Assembly: GCA_032716605.1 (NCBI GenBank) | Contig: CM064506.1 | Span: 15,635,779 to 15,699,778, forward strand | DNA from: Paralithodes platypus | Taxonomy: Eukaryota > Arthropoda > Malacostraca > Decapoda > Lithodidae | Direction: 5' to 3' | DNA: 64,000 nt | Part shown: in pieces, positions 1 through 10,403 of the stretch | How the letters are laid out: each line of letters opens with the position of its first letter | Position numbering within the stretch: the stretch's first letter is position 1 | Made by a program: the position numbers and the translations under genes | Notes under the pieces: model-generated | Database searches by the model: none | What the model was told of the DNA's origin: nothing | What the model saw: the letters and a program-made list of their open reading frames with translations, nothing else

Positions 1-327
1 GGCTCCGCTACCTCCCGCAACAAAGAAAAACATTTGATCAAGACATGTCACTGCAAAATATTGCCACAGGGGTAACTGCTGACAGTGCTGTAAATGTGGA
101 TAAAGCAAAAGAAATCGGCTGCACCATTCTGCAGTCAATGATAGGGAAAAAATTTAATACTGTAATTACATTTTCAAGAAGACTAATAGGGTGGTCACAA
201 TGAATAACAAGTCATGCATAAAGATTGATTGGGAGTCTCTACATGTCGATCCACAGCTACTTTTTCAACGACTGCTGACTGTTGCGACTGCACGTGACAC
301 TGCCGAGAACCTAGGAGACATCTTTAA
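1..327 (+). pseudogene. N-terminal fragment of a multi-copy invertebrate gene family, split by a TTAA element
   Basis: Frame 3 is open from base 3 to a TGA at 201-203 and includes 'SLQNIATGVTADSAVNVD' and 'TVITFSRRL'. Frame 2 continues from the ATG at 200 with 'DPQLLFQRLLTVATARDT' and 'ENLGDIF'. I recognise the order of these segments from uncharacterised, multi-copy arthropod and cnidarian proteins (recollection, not a search), in which the 'DPQLLFQR' segment is followed by 'YELCS'. That next segment occurs here at 5048, on the far side of a TTAA element. The change of frame near 200 means this copy was already damaged or carries a sequence error. The window edge cuts off the beginning. The function of the family is unknown to me. 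Confidence 0.6.
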
Positions 328-499
328 CCCGCTGAGCCCCAGCTAGTTATTAATAAATGTACACCAGGGCCCAGCAGGTTTTGATTTTTTTTTTTATTCC
401 AGAAACAATAGTGAATGGGTTAGGAATGAAGGAAAAAAAAAAATGATCATAAAGTGCAAAAAATTGTCCTACAGAGCCTCCGAAAACGGATTTTGGTAT

Positions 500-1180
500 A
501 TTCCTGCGAAACGGCATGCATTATATCTCAAGAACTGGGCAGTGTTATAGCATATTTGTTGTTTGTACATATATATATGTATTATGTATGTTGCTTCGTA
601 GTATACTATAAATGGAAAATATACTTGGTAAATGAATAATTAGAGGGCATCTGTGGACTCACTTTTACAATTTCCCAGCTCAGCTGGTGGGCGACGAGTG
701 GAGGTGAGTCGAGTTGTATACTGATATTCTATTGGTCAATAAACTGGGTGTGACGTCACGAGCGATGATGGTATATGAATGGTTGTTGTGGGAGTACGTC
801 ACTGTCTAGACGGTGACGTCACAAATTCTCGCAACATTTTAACGGGTGTAGAAATACACGTCAGTCCATATAATGAGCCTCTTTTGTTTCTCAATCCCTC
901 TACGACGTCACATTGATTCATTTATTATCCTTGGTGTTTATAATCTCTCGGATTCGGGCCAGTCGGCCATATTTGAAATGGTGGAACTGTTGTTCAATGA
1001 ATAGTGAAGTGTTTTTGCTTTATGAAAACACCTACAACATCTTCTATTTAACGGGATTATCAACGGAGCTTCCAGCGGCATTGTGTTAATTTGGCTGCAG
1101 ACCATTATTGTACAGTACACCAAGGGTAAGGGTTTTATACCGTCGTTATTTGGGTCCAAGCCTAGGCTACGTTTACCACA
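500..1180. other. Unassigned, inside the TTAA element
   Basis: No coding signal is recognisable. It holds two TGACGTCA-type octamers (about 752 and 806) in a moderately GC stretch, and a 'GGGTGTA' motif near 843 that recurs at 4305-4340. These shared motifs suggest that this stretch and 4300-4450 are the two ends of one inserted sequence, but I could not define termini. Confidence 0.3.
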
Positions 1181-1445
1181 GAATCTTTAATGAATATCCT
1201 CAATACAGACTTATTTCCTTCACTTACCTCGTCAATAATAACCCATATAGGTGGAGAGGCCCTGAATTATATCAAAGAAAAAGTGATGTTGAAACATTAT
1301 CTGCAATTTAGCCATGTTGATTAACTCTTAGCCCACTTAACCCCTTCAGACTCATATGACGCAGAGGTTGGCAGATTAGCAATATGAAATAGAGTTCTCT
1401 CACTCTTATAATTACCTCTTTTGGCGACCGTCAATCTTTTATGAA

Positions 1446-2933
1446 TTTGAATTGAAATTGAATTGAATTGAATTGAATTGAAATCTTTTTTATTTAGCCT
1501 TTAGTATACAATACAATTTTGCTTACAAATGATTTGTTAAAAAACAAAAATATAATAATAATACAAAAAAAAAGGCTGAGCCTTTTGAGAGATGTCTCTC
1601 TTAAAGGCACCTGGCTATAACTCGATCTATCAAAATGCAATTGTATATAATACACTTAGTCACAGCTATGTGCCCCGGGAACTACGTGTTGTAAAGATTT
1701 TTTCTAAATTCGAAAAGGGATGTATGTAGGCCAAATATAATAACATAAAACAAATTAAATTAATGGTGATTAACCCTGAGGTCACACTCACTTCCCAGAG
1801 CTCACAGCTGATTGTTCATTATCACAATTACCCATGTAATACATTTACAAAAATTGAATATATATAACATACATTGTACAACTATTGACTTGATGTTCAA
1901 AGGCCATACTCGCAATTATACCCACAATTCGACACAAAGACACATACGCTTCCCTAACAGTATATGCCTAATTATTAAAGGACATAAACTTTGTTGTGCA
2001 TGGAATACACACTTACACCATTCATTTAGACCTATATATGAGAACATGGTAAATAATTTACTGCAGACTATAATATATCCATTTCTATAAAAAAAAAAAA
2101 AAAAAAAAAATGCATACAAATGCCAACTACCCATACATTATATACACCTTTACATACAAAAATAGAAGCATGTTTATTACAAAATAGTATTCAAGCTCAT
2201 TCAACCCTTTACGTGACTCTACATATATACACACACAGCCAGCGTAAATATTATTAAAGGTTATACATTTGTCGATCTAGGTGATAGGGATGTTGTAATT
2301 ATTGGTAGTATAATTGGTGATATACTTATTTTAGTAGTCACTGTTGATATCGTGTTAATAGAAAAGATTTTACTTGTCTCTTAAAACGAGATATTTCCTG
2401 TATATTTCTTAAATTTTGAGGTAATCCGTTCCACACCTTAACTCCATGATATTTTATACATGTCTGAGCTTGACTAGAAGTCATGAGAGGAATCTTAATA
2501 GATCAGCTCCCCTTAAATTGTACCTTTCATTGTTACTAGGTGTAAACAAATCAGTTCTATCAAGGTTATGCAGACATTTAAATACGAAAAGCGCACTGCA
2601 ATAAGTATTGATATCCTTAAATTTAAATAATTCAAGTTTACTAAAAAGTTCATTTGTGTGGGCATATCTTGATTTATGTGATATAGTTCTAATTATTTTG
2701 TTTTGTGATTTTTCAATAGTTAATAATTTGGTTTTACTTGTTGAACCCCAAATTGTTTGGCAATATAACAACTGTGGATAGATAAGACTATAATATAATT
2801 GTTTTAGAGCACTAATATTAAAGCAGTGTCGTGTAAGGTAGAGTATGCCACATTGCTTATTAAGTTTGTTTTTCAAATCATGTATATGTATGCCCCACGA
2901 CAGCCTGCTATCCACCACAACACCAAGAAATTA
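1446..2933 (-). mobile_element. 5'-truncated LINE with (TTCAA)n tail
   Basis: On the minus strand a reverse-transcriptase C-terminus (2338-2935) is followed by an A+T-rich 3' UTR and ends in a short ATTCA/TTCAA pentamer tail (1446-1480 on the plus strand). It is inserted in the first of two tandem units. The second unit shows the uninterrupted join, with AATT at both edges as a possible short target duplication. The upstream part of the RT and the endonuclease are missing, as is normal for 5' truncation. Confidence 0.7.
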
Positions 2934-2935
2934 AA
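2338..2935 (-). pseudogene. LINE reverse transcriptase C-terminal fragment, frameshifted
   Basis: The frame enters at about 2935 with 'FLGVVVDSRLSWGIHI', the usual post-RT segment of CR1/Jockey-type LINEs, and continues through 'PQLLYCQTIWG' and 'QNKIIRTI' to a premature stop at 2481. Near 2505 the homologous frame shifts by one base and carries on with 'GVKVWNGLPQNLRNI' and 'FKRQVKSFLL' to a stop at 2338-2340. That second part is the standard C-terminus of these proteins, so one indel broke the gene. There is no catalytic YxDD motif because the copy starts downstream of it. Confidence 0.75.
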
Positions 2936-3600
2936 TACCAAATCAGCGGAGGTGTGGGGGCGGCAGCCCCCACCTAATATACTAGGTTAGGTTAGGTAAG
3001 GTTGTTAGGTTACGCTAATATTACCCCTTATTTTCTTCTTTTACGCCTCAATTTCCCTGTACTTCATAGCCCTCCCCACTATCGGGGGCCGTATCTTAAG
3101 ATTGTTGGATAATGGGGGAAACGTTTTTTCCGGAATCTTTAATGTAGGCCTATATCCTCAATATAGACTTATTTCCTTCACTTACCTCGTCAATAATAAC
3201 CCATATAGGTGCAGAGGCCCTGAATTATATCAAAGAAAAAGTGATGTTGAAACATTATCTGCAATTTAGCCATGTTCATTAACTCTTAGCCCACTTAACC
3301 CCTTCACTGGCCTTCAGACTCAAATGACGCAGAGGTTGGCAGATTAGCAATAAGAAATAGAGTTCTCTCACTCTTATAATTAACTCTTTTGCCGACCATC
3401 AATCTTTTATTAATTAGGCTAAATACCAAACCAGCGGGGGTATGGGGGCGGCAGGCCCCACCTAATATACTAGGTTAGGTTACGCTAATATTACCCCTTA
3501 TTTTCGTCTTTTACCCCTCAATTTCCCTGTACTTCATAGCCCTCCCCACTATCGGGGGCCGTATCTTAAGATTGTTGGATAATGGGGACAACTTTTTTTC

Positions 3601-4783
3601 CGGAGATTCTAATTAATGAAAACCACTGTATAATGATGAAAACTAGCTAAAACCCCCCAAAAAACTCACGAAATAAAAGTTGGCCAGGTTCCTGGATATT
3701 TTCCTTAATTTGCATGAACAAATTGTAATAGGCCTATAGAAACCTTATAAATTATATAAATAACAAATCCACAAAAATACAATCATTGAAAATAGCTGTG
3801 GTCCGTCTCCTTAATATTGACCGAAAAAACGCCCATTCTAATAAATCTCAGAGCTCTTTCGGACAGTCACTGTTTACAAACGCCTTCTTTATGCAGTATA
3901 ATCAATATTTACCCCCTGCTGGCAACATAGATGACGATTTCAATAATTCATGGGGGGGTGAGGGGGGCAAAGCCCCCCCCTAAACCCATCGTGTATCCAA
4001 CATTGGCATTATAACTAAGACCATGAATAGGGCCTACACTCATTTCTCAAAATCTGGAGGAAAAACTATAACAAATAAGGGTGCGAGCCTATTCCCTATA
4101 ATTACCAATATATCACTTCATCTTGAGACGATACCGCTCTCGCAGATTAACCTTACCGTTTCACGAGCCAAATACGGGGGTGGGGGATACTAATAGTATT
4201 GATAAATATAAATGGTTTGAATATCAAGAAGCAAATTACACAGTGCACTAATGACATTATAATACACGTTGTGTGAAACATATACACCGTGATGTTAAAT
4301 TAACCGGGTGTAAGATTAAGCGGGTGTAAAAATAAGCGGGTGTAATGACGACATGTTGGCCGAGGGCTGGAATGAACGTCATCGCTGAGGCCCGCCTTGG
4401 CTGATGACGTCACGATAATCAACAACCAATCACAAGCAAGGATACACAACGTCTTGGCTTGGTTAATCAAGATGGCTATATTCTCAAGTGTATTGATAGA
4501 TATACTGTAGATTAATAGATTGCGAAATAAACGAGGTATACCTAGAATGATGTAAGGTATTTAAGCTGAAAAATAGTTAATCTTCGTGTTTCAACCCCTC
4601 TCTTTCCCTGATATATTTCATACCCTCCCCAGCTATCGGGGTTTAGTATTGTTGAGGTAAGTGAAGAAAATAACTAAGAGATGTAAGTGAAGAAAATAAC
4701 TAAGAGATATGAGGATATAAATAAGGATCCTTAGTTAATGGGCAAAACAAAATACGGTGACTACCGCTACATAGGATCTTAAC
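3601..4783. other. No gene recognised; right part of the insertion inside the TTAA element
   Basis: Visible are a G-run and C-run pair near 3951-3982 (a small hairpin), 'GCGGGTGTA' repeated near 4320 and 4337, a TGACGTCA at about 4404, and a 31-bp direct repeat at about 4656-4710 containing 'AAGTGAAGAAAATAACTAAG'. No reading frame resembles a known protein. Confidence 0.35.
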
Positions 4784-5042
4784 CCTGATTTTACAAGAGT
4801 AAAAAATTGAAGGCAATTTCCCCCAAAAAACATGTTTTTGTGCGCTCACGCGCACACGGTTGGACTTTGAGAGTTTCAACCATCGGCATGGGTGCGTGGG
4901 ATACTTACACAGTTCCCATACAAATCTGAGCCCTTGGGGGGTGCCATAGGACCGGACCGGCCAGGACGCAAACGTTGCGTCGCTGGGTTCTGGTGATCGA
5001 ACCATTGCCGACGCAACACGTGCGACGCTGGGTCTCAGCGGG

Positions 5043-6352
5043 TTAAGTATGAGCTCTGTAGTATACCACCAGGCACCAGCTCTGTTTTAATCCATCAGGA
5101 CTTCCAAGAGAGCCAAATAAGTCAGCAACTGGCTGATGCTATCTGGTCTATAGAAAGAGGACCTGACATGCCAATCTCTGATCCACACTGTGAAGAGAGC
5201 ATTATGTGCTTGATGGTGGATCAATACTGCATCGCTTACCTTGGCCAAGGGGACAACATTTGACTGTATCTGCAACATGTATGCTGAGTATATTAAAAAG
5301 TTCCAAAAGCCTATCGTTGTGTTGATGGCTATGGCACAAGACCATCTACAAAGGACCATAACACACTTCGGGAATCTGGTGGCATTGTGGGTGCCAGGTA
5401 AACTTCAGTGGCAGCACACCTGTTTGCCACCAAAAAAGAGCAGTTTCTGGCCCACAGTGCCAACAAAAAAAAGGTTCATAAATATGCTCTCAGAGAAGCT
5501 AAAAGCCACTGGTTGTCATGTTCGGCAGGCAGAAAGTGATGCTGATGTTCTTATTGCCATAACAGCAGTGGAGAGTGCAGGTGAAAGACTCACAAATGTG
5601 ATCGGAGAAGACACTGACTTGTTGATACTCCTGTGCTTCCATGCTGATCCTGAATCTTAGACACTGTACCTTCAGTCAGACAAGAAGCATGGAAACAAAA
5701 TAAAAACCTAGTTGGCATCCACTGGCTTCAGAGAACCCTGGGGACTGAGATATGCTCTTTGTTACTTTTCACACATGCTATTGCTGGCTGTGACACCACA
5801 TCTCGTCTGTTTAGCATTGGCACTGGAAATCCTCTTCGAAAGCTAAAGAGTGACCATCATTTCAGGAAGCAGGCCCATGTGTTTTCTGGAAAAGCACCAA
5901 GGGAGGAGATAGTTAAGGCTGGTGAAGAAGCCCTCGTCTGCTTATATGGTGGTAACCTACGGAAGGATTGGACAAACATTGTTATCGACAGTTCTGTGAG
6001 AAGGCATCTACAAGTACCTCCCCTGTACAAGTGCAAAGTCTTCCGCCTACTTCAGCCGCTGCCAAATACCACAGTGCTCGAGTTTATTATCAAGTCCAGG
6101 AATGGGTGGGTCAGCAAGGAAACTTAGAACCCACAGGAATGGGGATGGGTCCAATTAGAGGGTCGACTACAACCACGAACGACTGATCTTCCGGCTGCTC
6201 CAGAGACTCTGCTCAAGATAGTCAGGTATAGCTGCAAAACTGACTGCAATTCAGGAAGATGCACCTGTAGAATACTTGGATTGGAATGTTCTTTAGCATG
6301 TGGAGAGTGTAGGGGATCTAGCTGTAGCAATTCTACTCCGGCATTGGAGTAA
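5043..6352 (+). pseudogene. Middle and C-terminal part of the split gene: PIN-like segment and Cys-rich tail
   Basis: From 5048 frame 2 stays open to a TGA at 5261 ('YELCSIPPG', 'LADAIWS'). Frame 1 then gives 'DGGSILHRLPWPRG' (from 5212), and frame 3 (5241-5660) gives 'RFINMLSEKLKATGCHV' and 'GEDTDLLILL'. Frame 2 (5759 on) gives 'HAIAGCDTTSRLFSIG', and frame 1 (about 5970-6135) gives 'LPPTSAAAKYHSARVYYQ'. Frame 2 resumes at 6128 ('PQEWGW') and ends in a Cys-rich tail with 'CNSGRCTCRILGLEC' (stop 6350-6352). The order matches the family fully. The acidic 'GEDTDLL' block resembles PIN/XPG-type nuclease motifs and the tail resembles a CXC-type Cys cluster; both functions are inference. At least four frame changes and a TAG at 5658 show that this copy is dead. 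Confidence 0.65.
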
Positions 6353-6414
6353 GATAGCTTAGAATAATTATATCAGATACTATAAGTGATTGAACTAACA
6401 AGCCCTAGATTAGG

Positions 6415-6660
6415 ACCACCCAGCTCAAGTCTGTAAAAAGGTAGCTGATATGAGAATGCAAAACACCACATTCTGCAGATATTAACACCAAACACCACCC
6501 AGCTCAAGTCTGTAAAAAGGTAGCTGATATGAGAATGCAAAACACCACATTCTGCAGATATTAACACCAAACACCACCCAGCTCAAGTCTGTAAAAAGGT
6601 AGCTGGTATGAGAATGCAAACACACCACAACCTGCTAACATACATTTACACCAAACTTCA
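6415..6660. repeat. 79-bp tandem repeat, three copies
   Basis: 'CAGCTCAAGTCTGTAAAAAG' begins at 6421, 6500 and 6579, a period of 79 bp. The first two units are nearly identical. The third diverges after about 40 bp, and its end resembles a single-copy stretch at 7395-7435 ('ACATTTACACCAAAC'). Confidence 0.9.
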
Positions 6661-6744
6661 ACTAGCTATAGTCTATTCAGTATTATTTTTAACATCGTTC
6701 TTATTAAGATCAATAACCCTTCAAATAAAATTAATCAAAGCATG

Positions 6745-6830
6745 TGATTATCCCAGGATTTGAACTCAGGATAGCACATACAGAACTTACACGCTCTAAC
6801 TATTACGCCATAAGGCACCATCAAGGCCAG
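6745..6830 (-). other. tRNA-like SINE head (degenerate)
   Basis: On the minus strand an A-box-like 'TGGCGTAATAGTTAGAGCG' is followed about 40 nt later by a B-box-like 'GAGTTCAAATCC'. Spacing and order fit a Pol III tRNA-type promoter. The stems do not pair cleanly, so this is a tRNA-derived SINE or a pseudogene rather than a functional tRNA. Confidence 0.45.
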
Positions 6831-6845
6831 AATTTAGACCATTAA

Positions 6846-7372
6846 CCCCTACTGTACTGGTGATGGGCTGGTCTATCAGAGTGAGAACTGAGCGATCTCT
6901 GCCATACCCATAGCTTACTCTGACTGTTCCTTTTACTTCTATATTTTCTAGATCTCGAGTGACGGCGGTCTTCTTCCGTGGATTGACCTCCCAATCTACC
7001 AAGATTGGAAGCCAAAGCGTCACATTTTTCCCTTGCCCCTCAACTTTCTCTTCATAATTGCTGAGGGGCACAGGGCCCTGGGTGGGGCTTTGGTTTCCCG
7101 GGCGTTTCCGCACCCTCCTCAGCGTACCGCCTTGGAGTGGCTTCGGTCACCCAGGCTTTATTGTGGTCGGCAGGGAGGGTTCTGTGGGGGCGCTCGGATA
7201 TGGCCTTGGCCATGCTCAGAGCCTTGGGGCTGTTCGGCCAGGCAGCTTGGGAAACAACAACAACAACAACAACAACTGTACTGGCGACGCTTTTTTAACT
7301 TTATTTCAGCTACATATAGACAATTTTATGAAGGATATTTTGGTAGCTAAAAGAAGTAATTGAGAAACTGTA
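6846..7372. mobile_element. Partial TTAA MITE interrupted by an (AAC)n-tailed LINE end
   Basis: TTAA at 6842-6845 is followed by CCCCTACTGTACTGGTGATG, the same terminus as the complete MITE at 50809-51015. It is interrupted after about 20 bp and resumes at 7274 ('ACTGTACTGGCGACG', then 'TTTCAGCTACATATAGAC'). The doubled 'ACTGTACTGG(T/C)GA(T/C)G' is the target duplication of the inserted LINE end. The right MITE terminus is not recognisable. Confidence 0.6.
6867..7273 (+). mobile_element. LINE 3' end with (AAC)n tail
   Basis: A 407-bp insertion ends in 'CCAGGCAGCTTGGGAAAC' followed by an (AAC)n tail (7252-7273). The same terminal sequence and tail occur at 13640-13765 (plus) and at about 52116-52200 (minus). 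In the last case it lies downstream of an RT-coding stretch, which identifies the family as a LINE. It is flanked by an imperfect duplication of about 14 bp. Confidence 0.65.
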
Positions 7373-8090
7373 GTCGTTTTTTGTAGTACTGTACGCAAAA
7401 ATACTACAATCTGCAAACAGACATTTACACCAAACCTTAGCTATACTGTACACTGTTCCAAGTAGGTAGGCCAGAAATCGTAACCCCTAATCTCTGTAAC
7501 TCAAAAAGGGGCTGGAGCAAATGAACTGTAATTTTCCACACGTATACCCTGGCTGACCCGTCTACGTTAATTTACGTTAAAACTCATATTCGGCACAGAT
7601 TTAGCTGGACCTGGTTGATTTGGTACTGGTTGAGATCTACTTGTTGAAACGGTCAACAAGTTGAGTTACTTCATCTATCTCCAGCACCCAATCTATTTGA
7701 CAGTTGACCTAAGGCACCGGCCTACGGGCACCATATCATTATACTTAACCCCTTGCGGATCATGATGCGTGTTTATTGTTTATTCTGGATATCATCAGGT
7801 AATTTTATTCTGCTTATGAAGGATAACGAGGAATGAAATGGGTAGATGAGACTTCTACAACATCTCCATCTACCCTGAATCAAACACGGGTCTTCTCGAT
7901 TGTAAATGATTGCGCTACCAAATACACTACAGACCATCCCTATCAGCTAATAATGGAAGCTTTTCTACCCACTAGCACCAACCTGTGGGGATAATAGCCA
8001 TAACCAGCAGCACTATCCCCAACACGAGGTACCGTAAGCTGGGGTGCGTACCAATCACGATACCATCCAACCATAATGAGGGTACAGTAA
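7373..8090. other. No gene recognised; one tRNA-like remnant
   Basis: The stretch contains a minus-strand tRNA-like segment at about 7866-7945 (A-box-like 'TAGTGTATTTGGTAGCG', B-box-like 'GTTTGATTCAGGG') and a lone 'TTAACCCCTTGCGG' terminus at 7744 for which I found no partner end. About 7470-7525 is an inverted relative of 56570-56630. Nothing else is supported. Confidence 0.35.
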
Positions 8091-8400
8091 GGATGTTATA
8101 CATACATACAGTACATAAATACAGTACAAGTTTAAAGACCGCTTCTCTCCACAGAGAGCGTGGTTTAAGTCTCTACTGTAGTACAAAACAATAAAGACTT
8201 GCCACAACACAGCCCCATCATGTCATCATAGTGGCCAATGTTGGCATAGCGCTAACAGTGTCTCAGCAAGACACTATAAAGTTCCCTTGAAGCAATATCA
8301 CCAGACGAATCCACAGCACACCAGCCTTAAACCGTGCTACAATAAGGCAGTAACAAGAAATCACTGTAACAGCTACAAAGGCTGACTGCAGCACCAAAGT
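8090..8400 (-). repeat. Dispersed repeat, relative of 59310-59670
   Basis: Reverse-complement similarity to 59310-59670 runs through several landmarks: 'TTACTGCCTTATTGTAGCAC', 'TGCTGAGACACTGTTAGCGC' and the 'GGTCTTTAAAC' end with an adjacent GTAT/ATAC run. A more divergent relative lies at 54470-54620. It has no coding potential and its class is unknown. Confidence 0.7.
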
Positions 8401-9080
8401 GGTGGGCGATGGGGTCGCTGCATCCCTACACCATATATATAGCATCCTCATTGGCTATAGCAGAGGCGTGATGTCATAGTATGGGGGCGGAGTCTCACAG
8501 TGCTATGCTGTGCTATGGATGGATGATAGGCACCCCTAATGACCGAGAGTATAATCTCTCAATACCTTCACCTGACCTGACCTGACTCCAACCGCAGCAG
8601 TCTATGACGAGTTCTAACAAAAAAATATTATTGGTCTGCTGTACCCCAGAGACTACTAACCTGGGGGAATAAAAGCCAGAGCCAAGAGCACCACCCCGCA
8701 CAGGAGGTAACTGACGACGGTGGGTAGTCTCCGGCCGCAGCGATCTATGAGGGGCGCCGTGAGAGAGTACCCGGGCACCTCCACCAGGCCGCTCAGCACC
8801 AGGTACAGGAAGGGATCGTTACTGTAAGCTGTCGCCGCTCATATTTAGCCCATCGAACACCAAGGACACAACGAAGTAATCCAGGCACCCAGGCTCGTTA
8901 TCACGGCTATTTCACGGGTTCTGAGGCAAATTAGTGATATAAATAGACATTTGTAAAATCATCATCATCATCACAAATAAAGAATATATTGAGATTGGAT
9001 ACTAATGAGACATACAGTAATAGATGACAAATAAAGAATTGAATTGAAATTGGTAACAATGAGACATAATTGATTAAATA
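8400..9080. other. No gene recognised; LINE-type tail near the right end
   Basis: Only weak structure is seen: a doubled CCTGA at 8571-8584, an (ATC)n run near 8960, and 'ACAAATAAAGAATTGAATTG' near 9027, which resembles the TTCAA tail at 1446-1480 in inverse orientation. Confidence 0.3.
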
Positions 9081-9095
9081 TGAGACAAACAAAAA

Positions 9096-9660
9096 AATCT
9101 ATATATCTATCTATTGCCAGACGTCATGCTCCACAAAGGGGTGGCTACGAAAATGAATCGCCCCATGCATCGCTGTCCCCCGTCAGCCGATGCCCCTCCT
9201 CTCATCCAATGCTGCTTTTCACACATATAATTCTTAACTCCATCCTTCCCACCTCTATCTCTGTCTGCCTCTACCTCTCTGTCCTTCCACCTCACTTTCG
9301 CTACGACTGAATCGCCCCATGCATCGCTGTCCCGTCAGCCGATGCCACTCTCTCATCCAACGCTCCTTTTCACACATATAATTCTTAACTCCATCCTTCC
9401 ACCTCTCTCTCTGTCTGCCTCTCTGTCCTTCCACCTCACTTTCGTACACCTCTTAGTAATTCTCTCACTTCCCATACATTCCACATGGCCGAACCATCTC
9501 AAGGTGTTCCTTTTCACTTTCCAGCACATCCACATCCACACCACACCGTTCTCGTACTTCCTCACTCGTCTGTCAATTCCTCCATTAACTTCGAACGCAC
9601 TTCTCAAGTAACTTGTTTCCCCCCCTCACATTCATGATTTGTCTCTCTCTAACAACGTCC
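9096..9660 (-). pseudogene. LINE C-terminal fragment with (GATA)n tail and internal 154-bp duplication
   Basis: Minus-strand coding remnants include 'RWFGHVECMGSERITKR' and 'VRWKDREADRERGGRMEL', matching the better copies at 30457-30881 and 36398-38199. The 3' end (low coordinates) is a TAGA/GATA run just before 'CTATTGCCAGACG'. The segment starting 'GAATCGCCCCATGCATCGC' occurs at 9155 and again at 9309, so about 154 bp of the coding region is tandemly duplicated. Several frame changes are present. Upstream RT sequence is missing. Confidence 0.7.
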
Positions 9661-10027
9661 ATGCTTCACTCCCATACATCAATGTCAAATACTGTACTGT
9701 ATTCTTAAGGCTAATACACTGTTTGAATTTAAATTTGCATAATAGTGACACCAAAATTGTTAATAGCAAGACAAAATTTATTTGTATTGAAACAAGCAGT
9801 TTATAAAAAGCCCAAATTGGCTAATAGTGACGCAAAAACTTTTCAATATTGACATCAAATAGGTAAATATTGAACTGTAAATGAATAATATGATCCAGGT
9901 ACAGTACGCAGTCCTCATTGGTGAATATTTCAAGGATTCCGGAGACAAAATTGGCAAGGGACGGGAGTTCTCGCAGAGAACTAATGTATTGTATGAGGAC
10001 CTGTGGATTGTGTTCTTATTTTTCAAT

Positions 10028-10140
10028 TTTGATTTTATTAAGCGTTATTTCCACATACCGATTTGATTAGTTCCTTTGTGTTTATCTTGTGTCGTCCCAG
10101 TTTTGGTTTGTTTATTTTGCAAGTTTTACATTATAATAAA
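10028..10140 (-). repeat. Dispersed repeat, family shared with 54708, 56376 and 58888
   Basis: The reverse complement matches three plus-strand copies through 'AACTTGC.AA.TAAACAAACC' and 'CACAA.ATAAA'. Four copies of about 110 bp lie in this window. No coding potential and no clear termini. Confidence 0.6.
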
Positions 10141-10403
10141 CTTGGTGAATAGTCTACTGTATGTGAACTATTGTATGAGGACTTGGGATAAAATTGGTGG
10201 ATGGTGTACTTTATGTAAGCTATTGTATGGGACCTGGGACAATATTGGTGAATAGTCTACCTACTGTATTTAAGTTATTGCATGGGTACCTAGGACAAAA
10301 CTGGTGGATGGTGTACAGTATGTAAGCTATTGTATGAGGACATGGACAAAACGGGTGGATGGTGTACTGTATGTGAACTATTATATATGAACCTGAGACA
10401 ATA

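Larger units (their letters stand above)
1181..3600. repeat. Two-unit tandem repeat (about 0.46 kb each); first unit interrupted by a LINE
   Basis: Unit 1 is 1181-1445 plus 2934-3125; unit 2 is 3132-3600. Shared landmarks are 'CTTACCTCGTCAATAATAAC' (about 1221 and 3180), 'GACGCAGAGGTTGGCAGATT' and the block starting 'AAATACCAAA' with its G-rich tract. Unit 2 runs uninterrupted through the point where unit 1 holds the LINE, so it serves as the empty-site reference. Both units carry a short GGTTA run (about 2980 and 3470). Confidence 0.75.
328..5042. mobile_element. piggyBac-like TTAA-flanked element (non-autonomous, enlarged by nested insertions)
   Basis: The left end reads CCCGCTGAGCCCCAGC (328-343). 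The right end, read inward on the minus strand, is CCCGCTGAGACCCAGC (5027-5042). This is a 16-bp terminal inverted repeat with one mismatch. TTAA flanks both ends (324-327, 5043-5046), as expected for the piggyBac superfamily. No transposase frame is visible. About 170 bp at the left end and about 260 bp at the right end match a related element at 61538-62465 in inverse orientation, so the core MITE was roughly 430-450 bp. The stretch from about 500 to 4783 is absent from that relative and must be a later insertion or insertions. The element sits inside a coding frame shared by 1-327 and 5043-6352. Confidence 0.85.

Noticed and set aside
752..815. CRE (TGACGTCA) promoter of a host gene
   Set aside because: Octamers occur here and near 4404 inside inserted repetitive DNA with no gene nearby; chance or element-internal motifs are more likely.
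5087..5359. Minus-strand 90-codon frame
   Set aside because: Antisense to the plus-strand gene remnant, which has clear family motifs.
7744..7775. Another TTAA element starting CCCCTTGCGG
   Set aside because: No matching inverted end flanked by TTAA was found downstream.
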